In this document: one piece after another, positions 40,148 to 47,853 of the stretch
Position numbering within the stretch: position 1 is the first letter of the stretch
Layout: each line of letters starts with the position of its first letter
Assembly: GCF_025499425.1 (NCBI RefSeq)
Contig: NZ_JAIMCB010000014.1
Location: 59,193 to 123,192 of the forward strand
Reading direction: 5' to 3'
Length of the DNA: 64,000 nucleotides
Source of the DNA: Acidiferrimicrobium sp. IK
GTDB taxonomy: Bacteria > Actinomycetota > Acidimicrobiia > Acidimicrobiales > Palsa-688
Made by a program: the position numbers and the translations under genes
The notes under the pieces: model-generated
What the model saw: only the letters and a program-made list of their open reading frames with translations
Told to the model about the DNA's origin: nothing
Databases searched by the model: none

Positions 40148-41722
40148 TCAGCCGACAGCGCGGCCCTGGTCGCTCCAGTAGCGGGCCCGAAGCTCGCGCT
40201 TTAGAACCTTGCCGGAGGCATTCCGCGGGAGGGCGTCGTGGAAGTCAACGGTTGTCGGGCACTTGTAATGGGCCAGGCGCTTCCGGCAGAAGGCGATGAG
40301 TGCTCCAGAGGTGAGACCTGATCCCGGCCTGGCCACGACGGCGGCCTTCACGGTCTCTCCCCAGCGCTGGTCCGGGACGCCGATGACCGCTACCTCGACG
40401 ACGTCGGGATGGGACATGATGACGTTCTCGACCTCGGCCGGGTAGACATTCTCGCCGCCGGAGATGACCATGTCTTTGATCCGGTCGTGGATGAACAGGT
40501 ACGACTCGCCGTCCATGAAGCCAGCGTCGCCCGTGCGCAGCCAGCCGTCCGGGTGGAGGGCGGCCGCGGTCTCCGCCGGCTTCCGCCAGTAGCCCACGGT
40601 GTTCTGCGGCGAAGAGATCCAGATCTCCCCGACCTCGCCCGGCGGGACCTCCCTACCGCTGGCCACATCGACGATCCGCAACGACGCCCCGGCGACCGGC
40701 CGCCCGGCCGACCTCAGCCGCTCAGGGTGGTCCCCGGCCAAGGCCCGATGGTGATCAGCATCGGTCAGCAGGGTGATGGTGCCGGTCGTCTCGGTAAGTC
40801 CGTAGACCTGGACGAACTCACAGTCCATGGAACGCATGGCTCGCACCAGCACGTCCTCGGAGATCGGCGAGGCCCCGTAGGAGACGACCTGGAGCGACGA
40901 AAGGTCAACGGACTCCCCCTCGACGATGGCGAGCATCATCGACAGGACGGCCGGCACAACGAAGACGTTGGTCACCCGGCGCTCCGCGATCACCCGCACC
41001 ATCTCAGGAGGGTCGGGATGACGGACCAGCACCGTGTGGCATCCACAGTGCAGGCCGATCAGGGCATAGCCGCTCCCGCCGATGTGGAACAACGGCGTCG
41101 GCACCAGATTGACGCTGGCCGGCTCCAGGCTGAGCAGCTCCACTCCGGGGGCGGCCAGCGCCAGGAGATTGGCCTCGGTGAGCATGACCCCCTTGGGGAC
41201 CCCGGTCGTCCCCGACGTGTACAGCTGGAGCACGACGTCGTGTGGTGACGACGGGTGCCTCGGATCGGTGTCCGGTCGGCCGGTGAGCCAGTCCGCATAG
41301 TTGCTGGCGGACGATCCTCCGATGACGACCTTTCGCAGCATCGCGACATGGCCCTCGAGCCGGGCCGCGAACTCCTCCCTGACCACCAGCAGCGAAGCAG
41401 AGGAATCTTCTAACACCGACGCGATCTCCTGATCGCTCAGCCGCCAGTTGATCGGCGTCAGAACTGCTCCCAGCTTGGCGCACCCGAAGAGCAGCTCGAA
41501 GAACTCCGGCGCGTTCCTGTCCAGGTAGGCAACCCGGTCGCCGACCCGCAAACCCTCAGCAGCCAGCGCGTTGGCCACCCGGCTGGATCTGACGTCAAGG
41601 TCCTCGAAGGTGAGCGTCGTCTGCTCACAGGTCACTGCCGGGCGCCCGCCCCCGGCCCTCGCATGGGCGCGCACAATGGCGGCGACCGAATCGATCGACG
41701 GCGCCGAATCAGGACCGGTCAC
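40148..41722 (-). CDS. Acyl-CoA synthetase (AMP-forming)
   Basis: 524 aa ANL-superfamily ligase. P-loop LYTSGTTGVPKGVMLTEANL; YGLTETTGTI; hinge GDAGFMDGESYLFIHDRIKD; GGENVYPAEVE; catalytic Lys in NASGKVLKREL. It activates a fatty, aromatic or terpenoid acid to its CoA ester. Its GTG overlaps the stop of the 79-aa gene (GTGA), making a three-gene operon with the PaaK-like ligase. Confidence 0.94.
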   Translation of the reverse strand: MTGPDSAPSIDSVAAIVRAHARAGGGRPAVTCEQTTLTFEDLDVRSSRVANALAAEGLRVGDRVAYLDRNAPEFFELLFGCAKLGAVLTPINWRLSDQEIASVLEDSSASLLVVREEFAARLEGHVAMLRKVVIGGSSASNYADWLTGRPDTDPRHPSSPHDVVLQLYTSGTTGVPKGVMLTEANLLALAAPGVELLSLEPASVNLVPTPLFHIGGSGYALIGLHCGCHTVLVRHPDPPEMVRVIAERRVTNVFVVPAVLSMMLAIVEGESVDLSSLQVVSYGASPISEDVLVRAMRSMDCEFVQVYGLTETTGTITLLTDADHHRALAGDHPERLRSAGRPVAGASLRIVDVASGREVPPGEVGEIWISSPQNTVGYWRKPAETAAALHPDGWLRTGDAGFMDGESYLFIHDRIKDMVISGGENVYPAEVENVIMSHPDVVEVAVIGVPDQRWGETVKAAVVARPGSGLTSGALIAFCRKRLAHYKCPTTVDFHDALPRNASGKVLKRELRARYWSDQGRAVG

Positions 41723-41958
41723 GTCTCCTCATCCTCCTCGGGGCACAGTTCGTCGGTGTAGCCCAGGTAGGACAAGGCGAGGAACAGGTGCATCTCCGAC
41801 AACTCGAGGGCACGCTCCACAGCGGGGCTCACCGCAATGCGGCGTTCCTGACGGATCCGGGACCGCAGATCGACACAACGCTCGAGCTGCCGAGCCGGCC
41901 CAGGTCCGAGCGGGCCGGACACGGTCGACGCGTCGGCGTCCATGCGGGTGCCCCTCAT
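41719..41958 (-). CDS. Small acidic-tailed protein (79 aa) between two CoA ligases
   Basis: The start is the ATG at 41958, overlapping the PaaK-like stop (ATGA); its own stop overlaps the synthetase GTG. The product is helical (RQLERCVDLRSRIRQERRIA ... ALELSEMHLFLALSYLGYTD) with an acidic end (CPEEDEET). It is not recognised. The exact overlaps on both sides argue that it is translated and works with the ligases. Confidence 0.65.
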   Translation of the reverse strand: MRGTRMDADASTVSGPLGPGPARQLERCVDLRSRIRQERRIAVSPAVERALELSEMHLFLALSYLGYTDELCPEEDEET

Positions 41959-43319
41959 GTGCGACCGAGCGTCGGGGACGGCGGAGCGTCGGCCCGGTGG
42001 TCGAAGATCCGTTTGGTCTTGAGCTCGTAACGAACGAGGGCATCGACACCGACGACATCGGTCTCGATATTGACTCCGAGGTTCGCCCGAAGGTGTGAGC
42101 GCAGCCGGCGGGCGGCGTCGGCCCGGTCGACGTGGGGGCCGCAAGCCTCGACCCTGACCAGCATCCGATCCATACCATCGACGCAACTGATGTGCAGCTC
42201 GTAGTGGTTGGAGAGATCGGAGACGTCACCGAGCAGGTTCTCGATGGCAGTCGGGTACACGTTCACCCCCCGGATGGTCACCATGAAGTCCGACCGGCCG
42301 AGCACGACGCCCGGCAGGTGCTTCCACGACCAACCACACCCGTGGTCAGGATGGGCGTCGATCCTGACCAGATCGTGGGTCCGGTACTTGATGAACGGCT
42401 GGGCAAAGTGGGTATAGCTCGTCACCACGTGCTCCCCCACTTCGTCCGGACCAGCGACGGGCTCCCCCGATTCCAGCCCGACTGCGTAGGAGTGGCACAC
42501 ATCCTCGATCACGTGCACGCCCCCGCCCCACTCGGCGCACGATTGGCCGACAAACAGTGCTTCACCGATCCCGTAGGCGTCGTAGACCTGCTCGGCCCCC
42601 CACTCTGCCATCAGCCGGTTTCGAGTAACCGGCACCGACAGGCCGGCCTCACCACCACCGGCCAGCACTCGGACCCCGGCGCTGCGGAGGTCCACGCCCT
42701 CGCGCCGAGCCACCTCGGCGAGGTGGAGGAGGTAGGTCGGCGTCCCGGTGACAATCGTGGGCCGGAGTTCGACGATCTGGCGGACCCGTTCCGCGGCAGA
42801 CAGACCCCCTCCGGACTCGATGGTCAATCCCAGGTTTCGTGCGCCCCAGTAGTAGCTCCACAGACCGATCCATGCGCCGAAGTCAAAGCAGAAGTACATG
42901 GAGTCCCCGGGGCGAACGCCGAGGTCCCACAAGCCGTAGCAGTACTGCGAGCCCGCCTTGTGGGTCTCGTACTGGGTGAACACCTCGTTGAGGAACCGGC
43001 CGGTCGTACCCGTGGTGTGGAAGTACTGCTGCCATCGGTCCCGCTCGAGGGCCGTGCCTCCAAAGCCGCTCGGCTGTACCGCCTGGTCCTTCATGTAGTC
43101 GGGCTTGTCGGTGAAGGGCAGCTTGTAGAAGAAGTCGTCCCATGTCCGCAGGTCTGACGGCTTCACCGACGCCTCGTCATAGATGCGACGGTGGAGCGCC
43201 GAGTGTTCATACGCCCACCCGACGAGGTGGCGTATCCGCTCCAGGTGGAGGTCATCGACGACCTGCCGCGAAGCCGTCTGCGTCGGCTCGTTCCAGTACC
43301 GGCTGCTCGCCGTCGCCAT
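41955..43319 (-). CDS. Phenylacetate-CoA ligase family (PaaK-like) enzyme
   Basis: 454 aa. P-loop region FHTTGTTGRFLNEVF, IVELRPTIVTGTPTYLLHLA, AYGIGEALFVG, C-domain GRSDFMVTIRGVNVYPTAIE. PaaK-type ligases activate aryl-acetates and related acids; the exact substrate is unknown. It is the first gene of the ligase operon, 26 bases from operator 43345. Confidence 0.92.
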   Translation of the reverse strand: MATASSRYWNEPTQTASRQVVDDLHLERIRHLVGWAYEHSALHRRIYDEASVKPSDLRTWDDFFYKLPFTDKPDYMKDQAVQPSGFGGTALERDRWQQYFHTTGTTGRFLNEVFTQYETHKAGSQYCYGLWDLGVRPGDSMYFCFDFGAWIGLWSYYWGARNLGLTIESGGGLSAAERVRQIVELRPTIVTGTPTYLLHLAEVARREGVDLRSAGVRVLAGGGEAGLSVPVTRNRLMAEWGAEQVYDAYGIGEALFVGQSCAEWGGGVHVIEDVCHSYAVGLESGEPVAGPDEVGEHVVTSYTHFAQPFIKYRTHDLVRIDAHPDHGCGWSWKHLPGVVLGRSDFMVTIRGVNVYPTAIENLLGDVSDLSNHYELHISCVDGMDRMLVRVEACGPHVDRADAARRLRSHLRANLGVNIETDVVGVDALVRYELKTKRIFDHRADAPPSPTLGRT

Positions 43320-43344
43320 CCCGTCCCCCTCACGCAGGATTTAC

Positions 43345-43360
43345 CCGACCGACGAGTCGA
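43345..43360. promoter_or_regulatory. Regulon operator (CCGACC-N4-AGTCGA), ligase operon
   Basis: Dyad CCGACC-GACG-AGTCGA: the second half is perfect and the first differs at one position. It lies just 26 bases upstream of the PaaK-like gene. Confidence 0.7.
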
Positions 43361-43445
43361 TCATATACGAGTGCCGAAGTGGTCGCAACGGGGGCGCAAC
43401 CACGACGATCACGCGGCTCGCGCCCTTATGGCCTCGCCGGCCGAG

Positions 43446-44618
43446 TCAGTCGGCCACCAGCACCGTTGAGCGGTTGGTGCCGGCCATCCCGTTGGTGATG
43501 ACGGCCGTCCGCGCCCCGGCCACCTGACGCGCGCCGGCAGTTCCCCGGAGCTGGTCGACCGCCTCCAGGACGTGACCGAAACCTTGAGTGGCCCGCCCTT
43601 CACTGAGGTTGCCGCCATGGGTGCAGACGAGCACCCTGCCGAACAAGCGCAACCGCTGCTCCGCTTCCGACCACGATTCCCTCACCAACTGGTGACCTTC
43701 ACCCTCGGACGTGTAGAGCGCTTCCAGCCAGAGCATGGCCAGGACGGAGAACCCGTCATAGGGATAGGCCAGGTCCATGTCGTGGGCGCGGAGGTCCGTC
43801 CGGGAGAAGAGCTCCCGCACGGCCTGTCGCGCCGCCAGGCCGTCCGCCTCGGGCCAGAGCAGCCCGTCGTTGCGGTAGGGCAGCGAACTTGCCATCGCCT
43901 CGATCGTCACCGGCCGGTGCTGGAGATCGCGAGCCCGTTCCTCGGTCGTGACGACAACCGCCATGGCGCCGTCCACGGGCGCGTCCATGTCGAGCAGGCC
44001 CATGGGGGCGTCGATGCTCGGTGCGGCAAGGTAGTCATCCATCGTGATCGGCTTGCGAAAGACAGCTCTCGGATTCGTCACCGCATGCGTCCGGTTGTTG
44101 ACGGCGATCCGCCCGAAGTCCTCCTTCGTGCTCCCGAACGTGTCCATGTGTTGGCGCATGACCCGAGCCGCCCACAGCATCGAGCCCGCGTGCTCGAAAA
44201 GAGCGTGGGAGAGGTTCGGGTCGAACTCGTGGGCCGGGGGCTGGCGCAAAGGATCATTCCGCCCCGCCACCGACGTGTCGGACCAGCGGTACTTGCCGTG
44301 GTAGCAGACCACGTAGTCACACGCCCCGACCATGACCGCGTGTGCCGCCGACGAGAGAGCGACGACGGAGGGGGGCTGGGTGGTGTCCCACCAGCGCACA
44401 TGTCGCAAGCCGAGCGCATCCACGACATACCCGGGCCAAAGAGTCGGGGAGTCGGTCCCGTACACACCAACGACGCCGTCGATGTCGTCACCGGTCAGCC
44501 CCGAGTCGCCGATCGCTGCCTTGCAGGCCCGGGCGATCAGCGTGCCCGGTCCGACGCCGCTGTCACGGGAGAAGTCCGACCATCCCAGCCCGACGACGGC
44601 TGCCTTTGGGGTGGTCAC
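43446..44618 (-). CDS. Ltp2/SCP2-thiolase-like protein, probable acyl-CoA aldolase (copy 1)
   Basis: 390 aa thiolase fold without the thiolase nucleophile: the usual Cys position reads VVALSSAAHAV. The rest of the fold is normal (GDSGLTGDDIDGVVGVYGTD, DMDLAYPYDGFSVLAML, CTHGGNLSEGRATQGFGHVL). Related Ltp2 proteins pair with DUF35 proteins and cleave a 3-hydroxy-acyl-CoA by retro-aldol reaction in steroid side-chain removal. The partner gene is directly upstream with a four-base overlap. The late Tyr found in copy 2 (EGYIHG) is Arg here, so chemistry may differ. Confidence 0.88.
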   Translation of the reverse strand: MTTPKAAVVGLGWSDFSRDSGVGPGTLIARACKAAIGDSGLTGDDIDGVVGVYGTDSPTLWPGYVVDALGLRHVRWWDTTQPPSVVALSSAAHAVMVGACDYVVCYHGKYRWSDTSVAGRNDPLRQPPAHEFDPNLSHALFEHAGSMLWAARVMRQHMDTFGSTKEDFGRIAVNNRTHAVTNPRAVFRKPITMDDYLAAPSIDAPMGLLDMDAPVDGAMAVVVTTEERARDLQHRPVTIEAMASSLPYRNDGLLWPEADGLAARQAVRELFSRTDLRAHDMDLAYPYDGFSVLAMLWLEALYTSEGEGHQLVRESWSEAEQRLRLFGRVLVCTHGGNLSEGRATQGFGHVLEAVDQLRGTAGARQVAGARTAVITNGMAGTNRSTVLVAD

Positions 44619-45004
44619 AGTTGCGCTCCGGCAGCTCGAAACACGGGCCAGACCGCGTCCCCGAACTGGCGCCAGTCGACGTCGACGGCCATCCCGATCC
44701 CTACGTCGTCGGCCGGCACGTCTACGAGGCGAGCGAGGAGTCGCACACCCTCGGCGTCGTCGAGGGCTATCACGGCGGTGACCACCGGCTCAGTCTGTCC
44801 CGGGGGGAGTCGAGGGGCGGAGAAAGAGACGAGATGGCCGGAGCCCGCCACATCGGTGTGACGGATCGACTCGCTCCAACAGACGGGGCATATGGCCTTC
44901 GGTGGGTGGACCCACGTTCCGCACTCGCTGCAGCGGCATATCCGCAGCACCCGCTCCCGGCACCCTTCCGCGAACGCGGCAGTGTCATGGTTGATCTCCC
45001 CCAT
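44615..45004 (-). CDS. DUF35 Zn-ribbon/OB-fold partner (copy 1)
   Basis: 129 aa from the ATG at 45004, chosen for GGAGG 5 bases upstream; the earlier GTG at 45019 lies nearly on the operator. N-terminal rubredoxin-like zinc ribbon CRCSECG ... CPVCW, then an OB-fold (GSGHLVSFSAPRLPPGQTEP). DUF35 proteins bind Ltp2-type aldolases and help hold the CoA substrate. It is the first gene of the pair, 21 bases from operator 45026. Confidence 0.92.
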   Translation of the reverse strand: MGEINHDTAAFAEGCRERVLRICRCSECGTWVHPPKAICPVCWSESIRHTDVAGSGHLVSFSAPRLPPGQTEPVVTAVIALDDAEGVRLLARLVDVPADDVGIGMAVDVDWRQFGDAVWPVFRAAGAQL

Positions 45005-45025
45005 CCGGCCTCCGATCACATTTAT

Positions 45026-45041
45026 TCGACTAGCAAGTCGA
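45026..45041. promoter_or_regulatory. Regulon operator, perfect dyad (TCGACT-AGCA-AGTCGA)
   Basis: The only fully symmetrical copy of the 16-bp motif, with 6-base arms. It lies between the DUF35/Ltp2-like pair (minus) and the MaoC-like gene (plus), so it can control both. Confidence 0.82.
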
Positions 45042-45140
45042 CTCTACTCATCTCCTTGCTGGCGGGCAACCAACAGGCCACCTTCAGGGTGGGGGTCGAC
45101 CCTGAAGTAACCCTTTCTGATCTCCCGTAGGATCCTTGCC

Positions 45141-45656
45141 ATGAGCACCCTGAAGCCAGGCTGGGTGGGACGCTTCTTCGAGGATTTCGCTGTCGGCGAC
45201 GTCTACGACCACCCGTTGGGGCGCACCGTGACATCGACTGACAACTCGTGGTTCACGCTGTTGACCCAAAACACCGCCCGGCTCCATTTCGACCACCACT
45301 ACGCAGAGCAGACGGAGTTCGGGCGTCCCCTGGTCAACTCGACCTTCACCCTCGCCCTCGTCACGGGCCAGAGTGTCATCGACGTCTCGCAGAATGTCAT
45401 GGCCAACCTCGGCTGGGACGAGGTACGCCTGCCGCATCCCGTCTTCGAAGGCGACACCCTGTACTCCCGCTCCGAGGTGCTGGAGCTGCGCGAGAGCCGC
45501 TCCCGGCCCGGCGTCGGCGTGGTCCAGGTACGCACGACCGGCTTCAACCAAGACGGCGTCGCCGTGATCCACTTCCGGCGGACCCTGCTCGTGTACAAGC
45601 GCGGGCACGGACCCCGCCCACCGCAGCTGCCAGCGCTGGATGCTGCCCGGACATGA
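45141..45656 (+). CDS. MaoC-family dehydratase
   Basis: 171 aa. FFEDFAVGDVYDHPLGRTVT, then DNSWFTLLTQNTARLHFDHH, related to mesaconyl-CoA-hydratase-type MaoC proteins. The GDxNPIH motif is altered to LTQNTARLHFD, keeping the His. It probably hydrates a branched enoyl-CoA. It shares operator 45026 and is coupled by ATGA to the broken GntR gene. Confidence 0.9.
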   Translation: MSTLKPGWVGRFFEDFAVGDVYDHPLGRTVTSTDNSWFTLLTQNTARLHFDHHYAEQTEFGRPLVNSTFTLALVTGQSVIDVSQNVMANLGWDEVRLPHPVFEGDTLYSRSEVLELRESRSRPGVGVVQVRTTGFNQDGVAVIHFRRTLLVYKRGHGPRPPQLPALDAART

Positions 45657-46327
45657 CGGCGGACACCCGAGACCCCGGGGCAGCCGGCGTCTACCGGCAT
45701 CGCCAGCAGCTCAGCACGGAGGTGGCCAACCACGTCCGCCAGCAGATCTTGAGCGGGCACCTGCGCCCGGGGGCCTTCATCCGCCAGGAGAAGATCGCCG
45801 AGGATCTCGGCCTCAGCGCCACACCGGTGCGCGAGGGCCTGCTGGCGCTGCGCGGTGAGGGCTTTGTGCTGCTGAGGCCCCGCCGGGGCTTCGTGGTCGC
45901 CCCCCTCGACGCCAGCGATATCCGCGACCTGTTCACCGCCCAGGCACTGATCGCCGGCGAGATGGCGGCTTGCGCCGCCCGGCGCCTGGACGGCACCAGG
46001 ATCGAGGAGCTGGAGACTCTCCACCCCCGGGCTGGGTGCCGGGGTCGGCGCCGGCGTGGCCCTCGCCGCCGGCTGGCACGTCCTGCCTGGGGCGTTCACG
46101 TCGTCGCCGGCGGTCCGCCATCAAGCGTCGCATCTGTGGTGGTTCCTGGTGGCCATGCAACCCGCGGCCGGGGTGCTGTTCGCTCTCGACGGGGTGCTCC
46201 TCGGCGCCGGCGACGTGGCGTTCATGCGCACCCTCACCCTGGCGGCCGCTCTCGGCGTGTTCGTGCCGCTCACCGTCGCCGCCTACCTGGACGGCTGGGG
46301 CATCGCCGGCGTCTGGGGAGGGCTTAG
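45653..46327 (+). pseudogene. GntR-family regulator, C-terminal domain lost at a deletion scar
   Basis: The HTH half is intact: YRHRQQLSTEVANHVRQQIL, RQEKIAEDLGLSATPVREGL, GFVVAPLDASDIRDLFTAQA. After ARRLDGTRIEELETLH (about 46028) the FCD ligand-binding domain should follow. Instead the frame turns into a low-complexity Arg/Gly run (RAGCRGRRRRGPRR) because the DNA now encodes a MATE protein in another frame. It would make about 225 aa with a nonsense tail. Regulation is probably lost, although DNA binding could persist. Confidence 0.88.
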
Positions 46328-46403
46328 CGGGTTCGTACTGGCCCGGCTGGTGGGAGTGCTGGCCAGGGTGGCCGGTACCCGCTGGGCGCTGCCGGGAACC
46401 TGA
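46034..46403 (+). pseudogene. C-terminal fragment of a MATE (DinF-like) efflux protein
   Basis: The frame enters at the GntR junction without a start (LGAGVGAGVALAAGWHVLPG) and carries the last three or four helices: HLWWFLVAMQPAAGVLFALDGVLLGAGD, FMRTLTLAAALGVFVPLTVA, GLSGFVLARLVGVLARVAGT. The other eight helices are absent from the window. The junction marks a deletion or island edge. Confidence 0.82.
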
Positions 46404-46519
46404 CGCCGTTTCGGCGAGCCCGCGCCAGCGAAGCGCTCCTCCGCATCGATAGGCGCGACGCAACGCCGCTTCCCGCCCTCCCGATCGAGCCCACCGCTAC
46501 ACCCATCCCCGCAGTGGAC

Positions 46520-46551
46520 GGGGGGACGGGGGGACGGGGGGACGGGGGGAC
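46520..46551. repeat. Four tandem GGGGGGAC octamers
   Basis: Exact 8-bp unit repeated four times, 41 bases before the dehydrogenase start. Four G6 tracts with 2-base loops fit a parallel G-quadruplex on the plus strand. It may also be a slippage-prone tract. Confidence 0.85.
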
Positions 46552-46591
46552 GGAGAGGGCCGGAGCTCGGCCGGCGGTGTAGAACGAGGAG

Positions 46592-47818
46592 GTGACGACC
46601 CGGCGATACCCCCGGTGGAGCGAGCTGGCGCCGCTGCTTCGGCCCCGGCGCCCGGCGCTGCGGCCTGTGGAGCACCGCCTCGCGCCCGCGGTGTCGATCG
46701 CCGACCTGCGCCTGGCGGCGCGTCGGCGGGCGCCGCGGGCGGTGTTCGACTACACCGACGGGGCCGCCGGGGACGAGCGGACCCTGTCGCGCATGCGCGA
46801 CGCCTTCGCCCGGGTGGAGTTCCACCCGACGGTGCTGCGCGACGTCGCCCGTATCGACACCTCCACTGACATCCTGGGGCGGCCGGCGGCGCTGCCCCTC
46901 GTGTTCGGACCGACCGGTTTCACCCGCATGATGCACACCGAGGGCGAGCCGGCGGTGGGGCGGGTGGCCGCCCGGGCCGGTATCCCCTACGCCCTGTCGA
47001 CCATGGGCACCACCTCGATAGAGCGGCTGGCCGCCGAGGCTCCCGGTGGACGCCTGTGGTTCCAGCTGTACCTGTGGCGCGACCGAGGAGCCGGCCGGGA
47101 CTTCGTCGCCCGAGCCGCCGCGGCCGGCTACGAGGCGCTGGTGCTCACCGTCGACACGCCGGTCGCCGGCCCCCGCCTGCGCGACGCCCGCAACGGGCTG
47201 ACGATCCCCCCGTCGTTGACGCTGCGCACCTTTCTCGACGGCGCCACCCGGCCGGGCTGGTGGTGGGACCTGCTAACCACCGAACCGCTCGAGTTCGCGT
47301 CGCTCCGGCGGTTCGAGGGGACGGTGGCGGACCTGATCGGGCGGATGTTCGACCCGGCGGCGACCATCGCCGACGTGGAGTGGCTGCGTGACGCGTGGGG
47401 CGGTCCCCTGGTGGTGAAGGGCATCCAAAACGCCGCCGACGCCAGGGCCGTGGTCGACGCCGGCGTCGACGCGGTGGTCGTATCCAACCACGGCGGCCGG
47501 CAGCTGGACCGGGCCCCGGTACCCCTGGAGGTGCTGCCCGAGGTGCTCGACGCGGTCGGCGACCGGGCCGACGTGTACCTCGACGGGGGGATCATGAGCG
47601 GCGGGGACGTCGTGGCCGCGGTGGCCATGGGCGCCCGCGCCGCGCTGGTGGGCCGGGCCTACCTGTACGGGCTGATGGCCGGCGGCGAGCGGGGCGTGGC
47701 CCGCGCCGCCGACATCCTCGCCGGCGAGGTGCGCTCCACGATGGCTCTCCTCGGGGTCACGTCGGTAGCCGAGTTAGGTCCCCGCCACGTCTCGCTGCGG
47801 CCGCCGGGCGCCGGCTAG
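46592..47818 (+). CDS. FMN-dependent alpha-hydroxy-acid dehydrogenase (LldD-like)
   Basis: 408 aa with GAGGAG directly upstream of the start. FMN barrel with FDYTDGAAGDERTLSRMRDA, FGPTGFTRMMHTEGE, LYLWRDRG, VLTVDTPVAGPRLRDARNG, VKGIQNAADA and the catalytic His/Arg in VVSNHGGRQLDR. It oxidises L-lactate, mandelate or another 2-hydroxy acid. It stands alone after the scar, with the G-rich repeat in its promoter region. Confidence 0.9.
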   Translation: MTTRRYPRWSELAPLLRPRRPALRPVEHRLAPAVSIADLRLAARRRAPRAVFDYTDGAAGDERTLSRMRDAFARVEFHPTVLRDVARIDTSTDILGRPAALPLVFGPTGFTRMMHTEGEPAVGRVAARAGIPYALSTMGTTSIERLAAEAPGGRLWFQLYLWRDRGAGRDFVARAAAAGYEALVLTVDTPVAGPRLRDARNGLTIPPSLTLRTFLDGATRPGWWWDLLTTEPLEFASLRRFEGTVADLIGRMFDPAATIADVEWLRDAWGGPLVVKGIQNAADARAVVDAGVDAVVVSNHGGRQLDRAPVPLEVLPEVLDAVGDRADVYLDGGIMSGGDVVAAVAMGARAALVGRAYLYGLMAGGERGVARAADILAGEVRSTMALLGVTSVAELGPRHVSLRPPGAG

Positions 47819-47853
47819 GCGCCGCCGGGGCGGGCTGGCGGTCCTGGCCCGAG

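Noticed and set aside
43446..44618. Calling the Ltp2-like proteins ordinary thiolases
   Set aside because: The nucleophile Cys and the CxGGG Cys are absent in both, unlike the true thiolase at 38114-39349.
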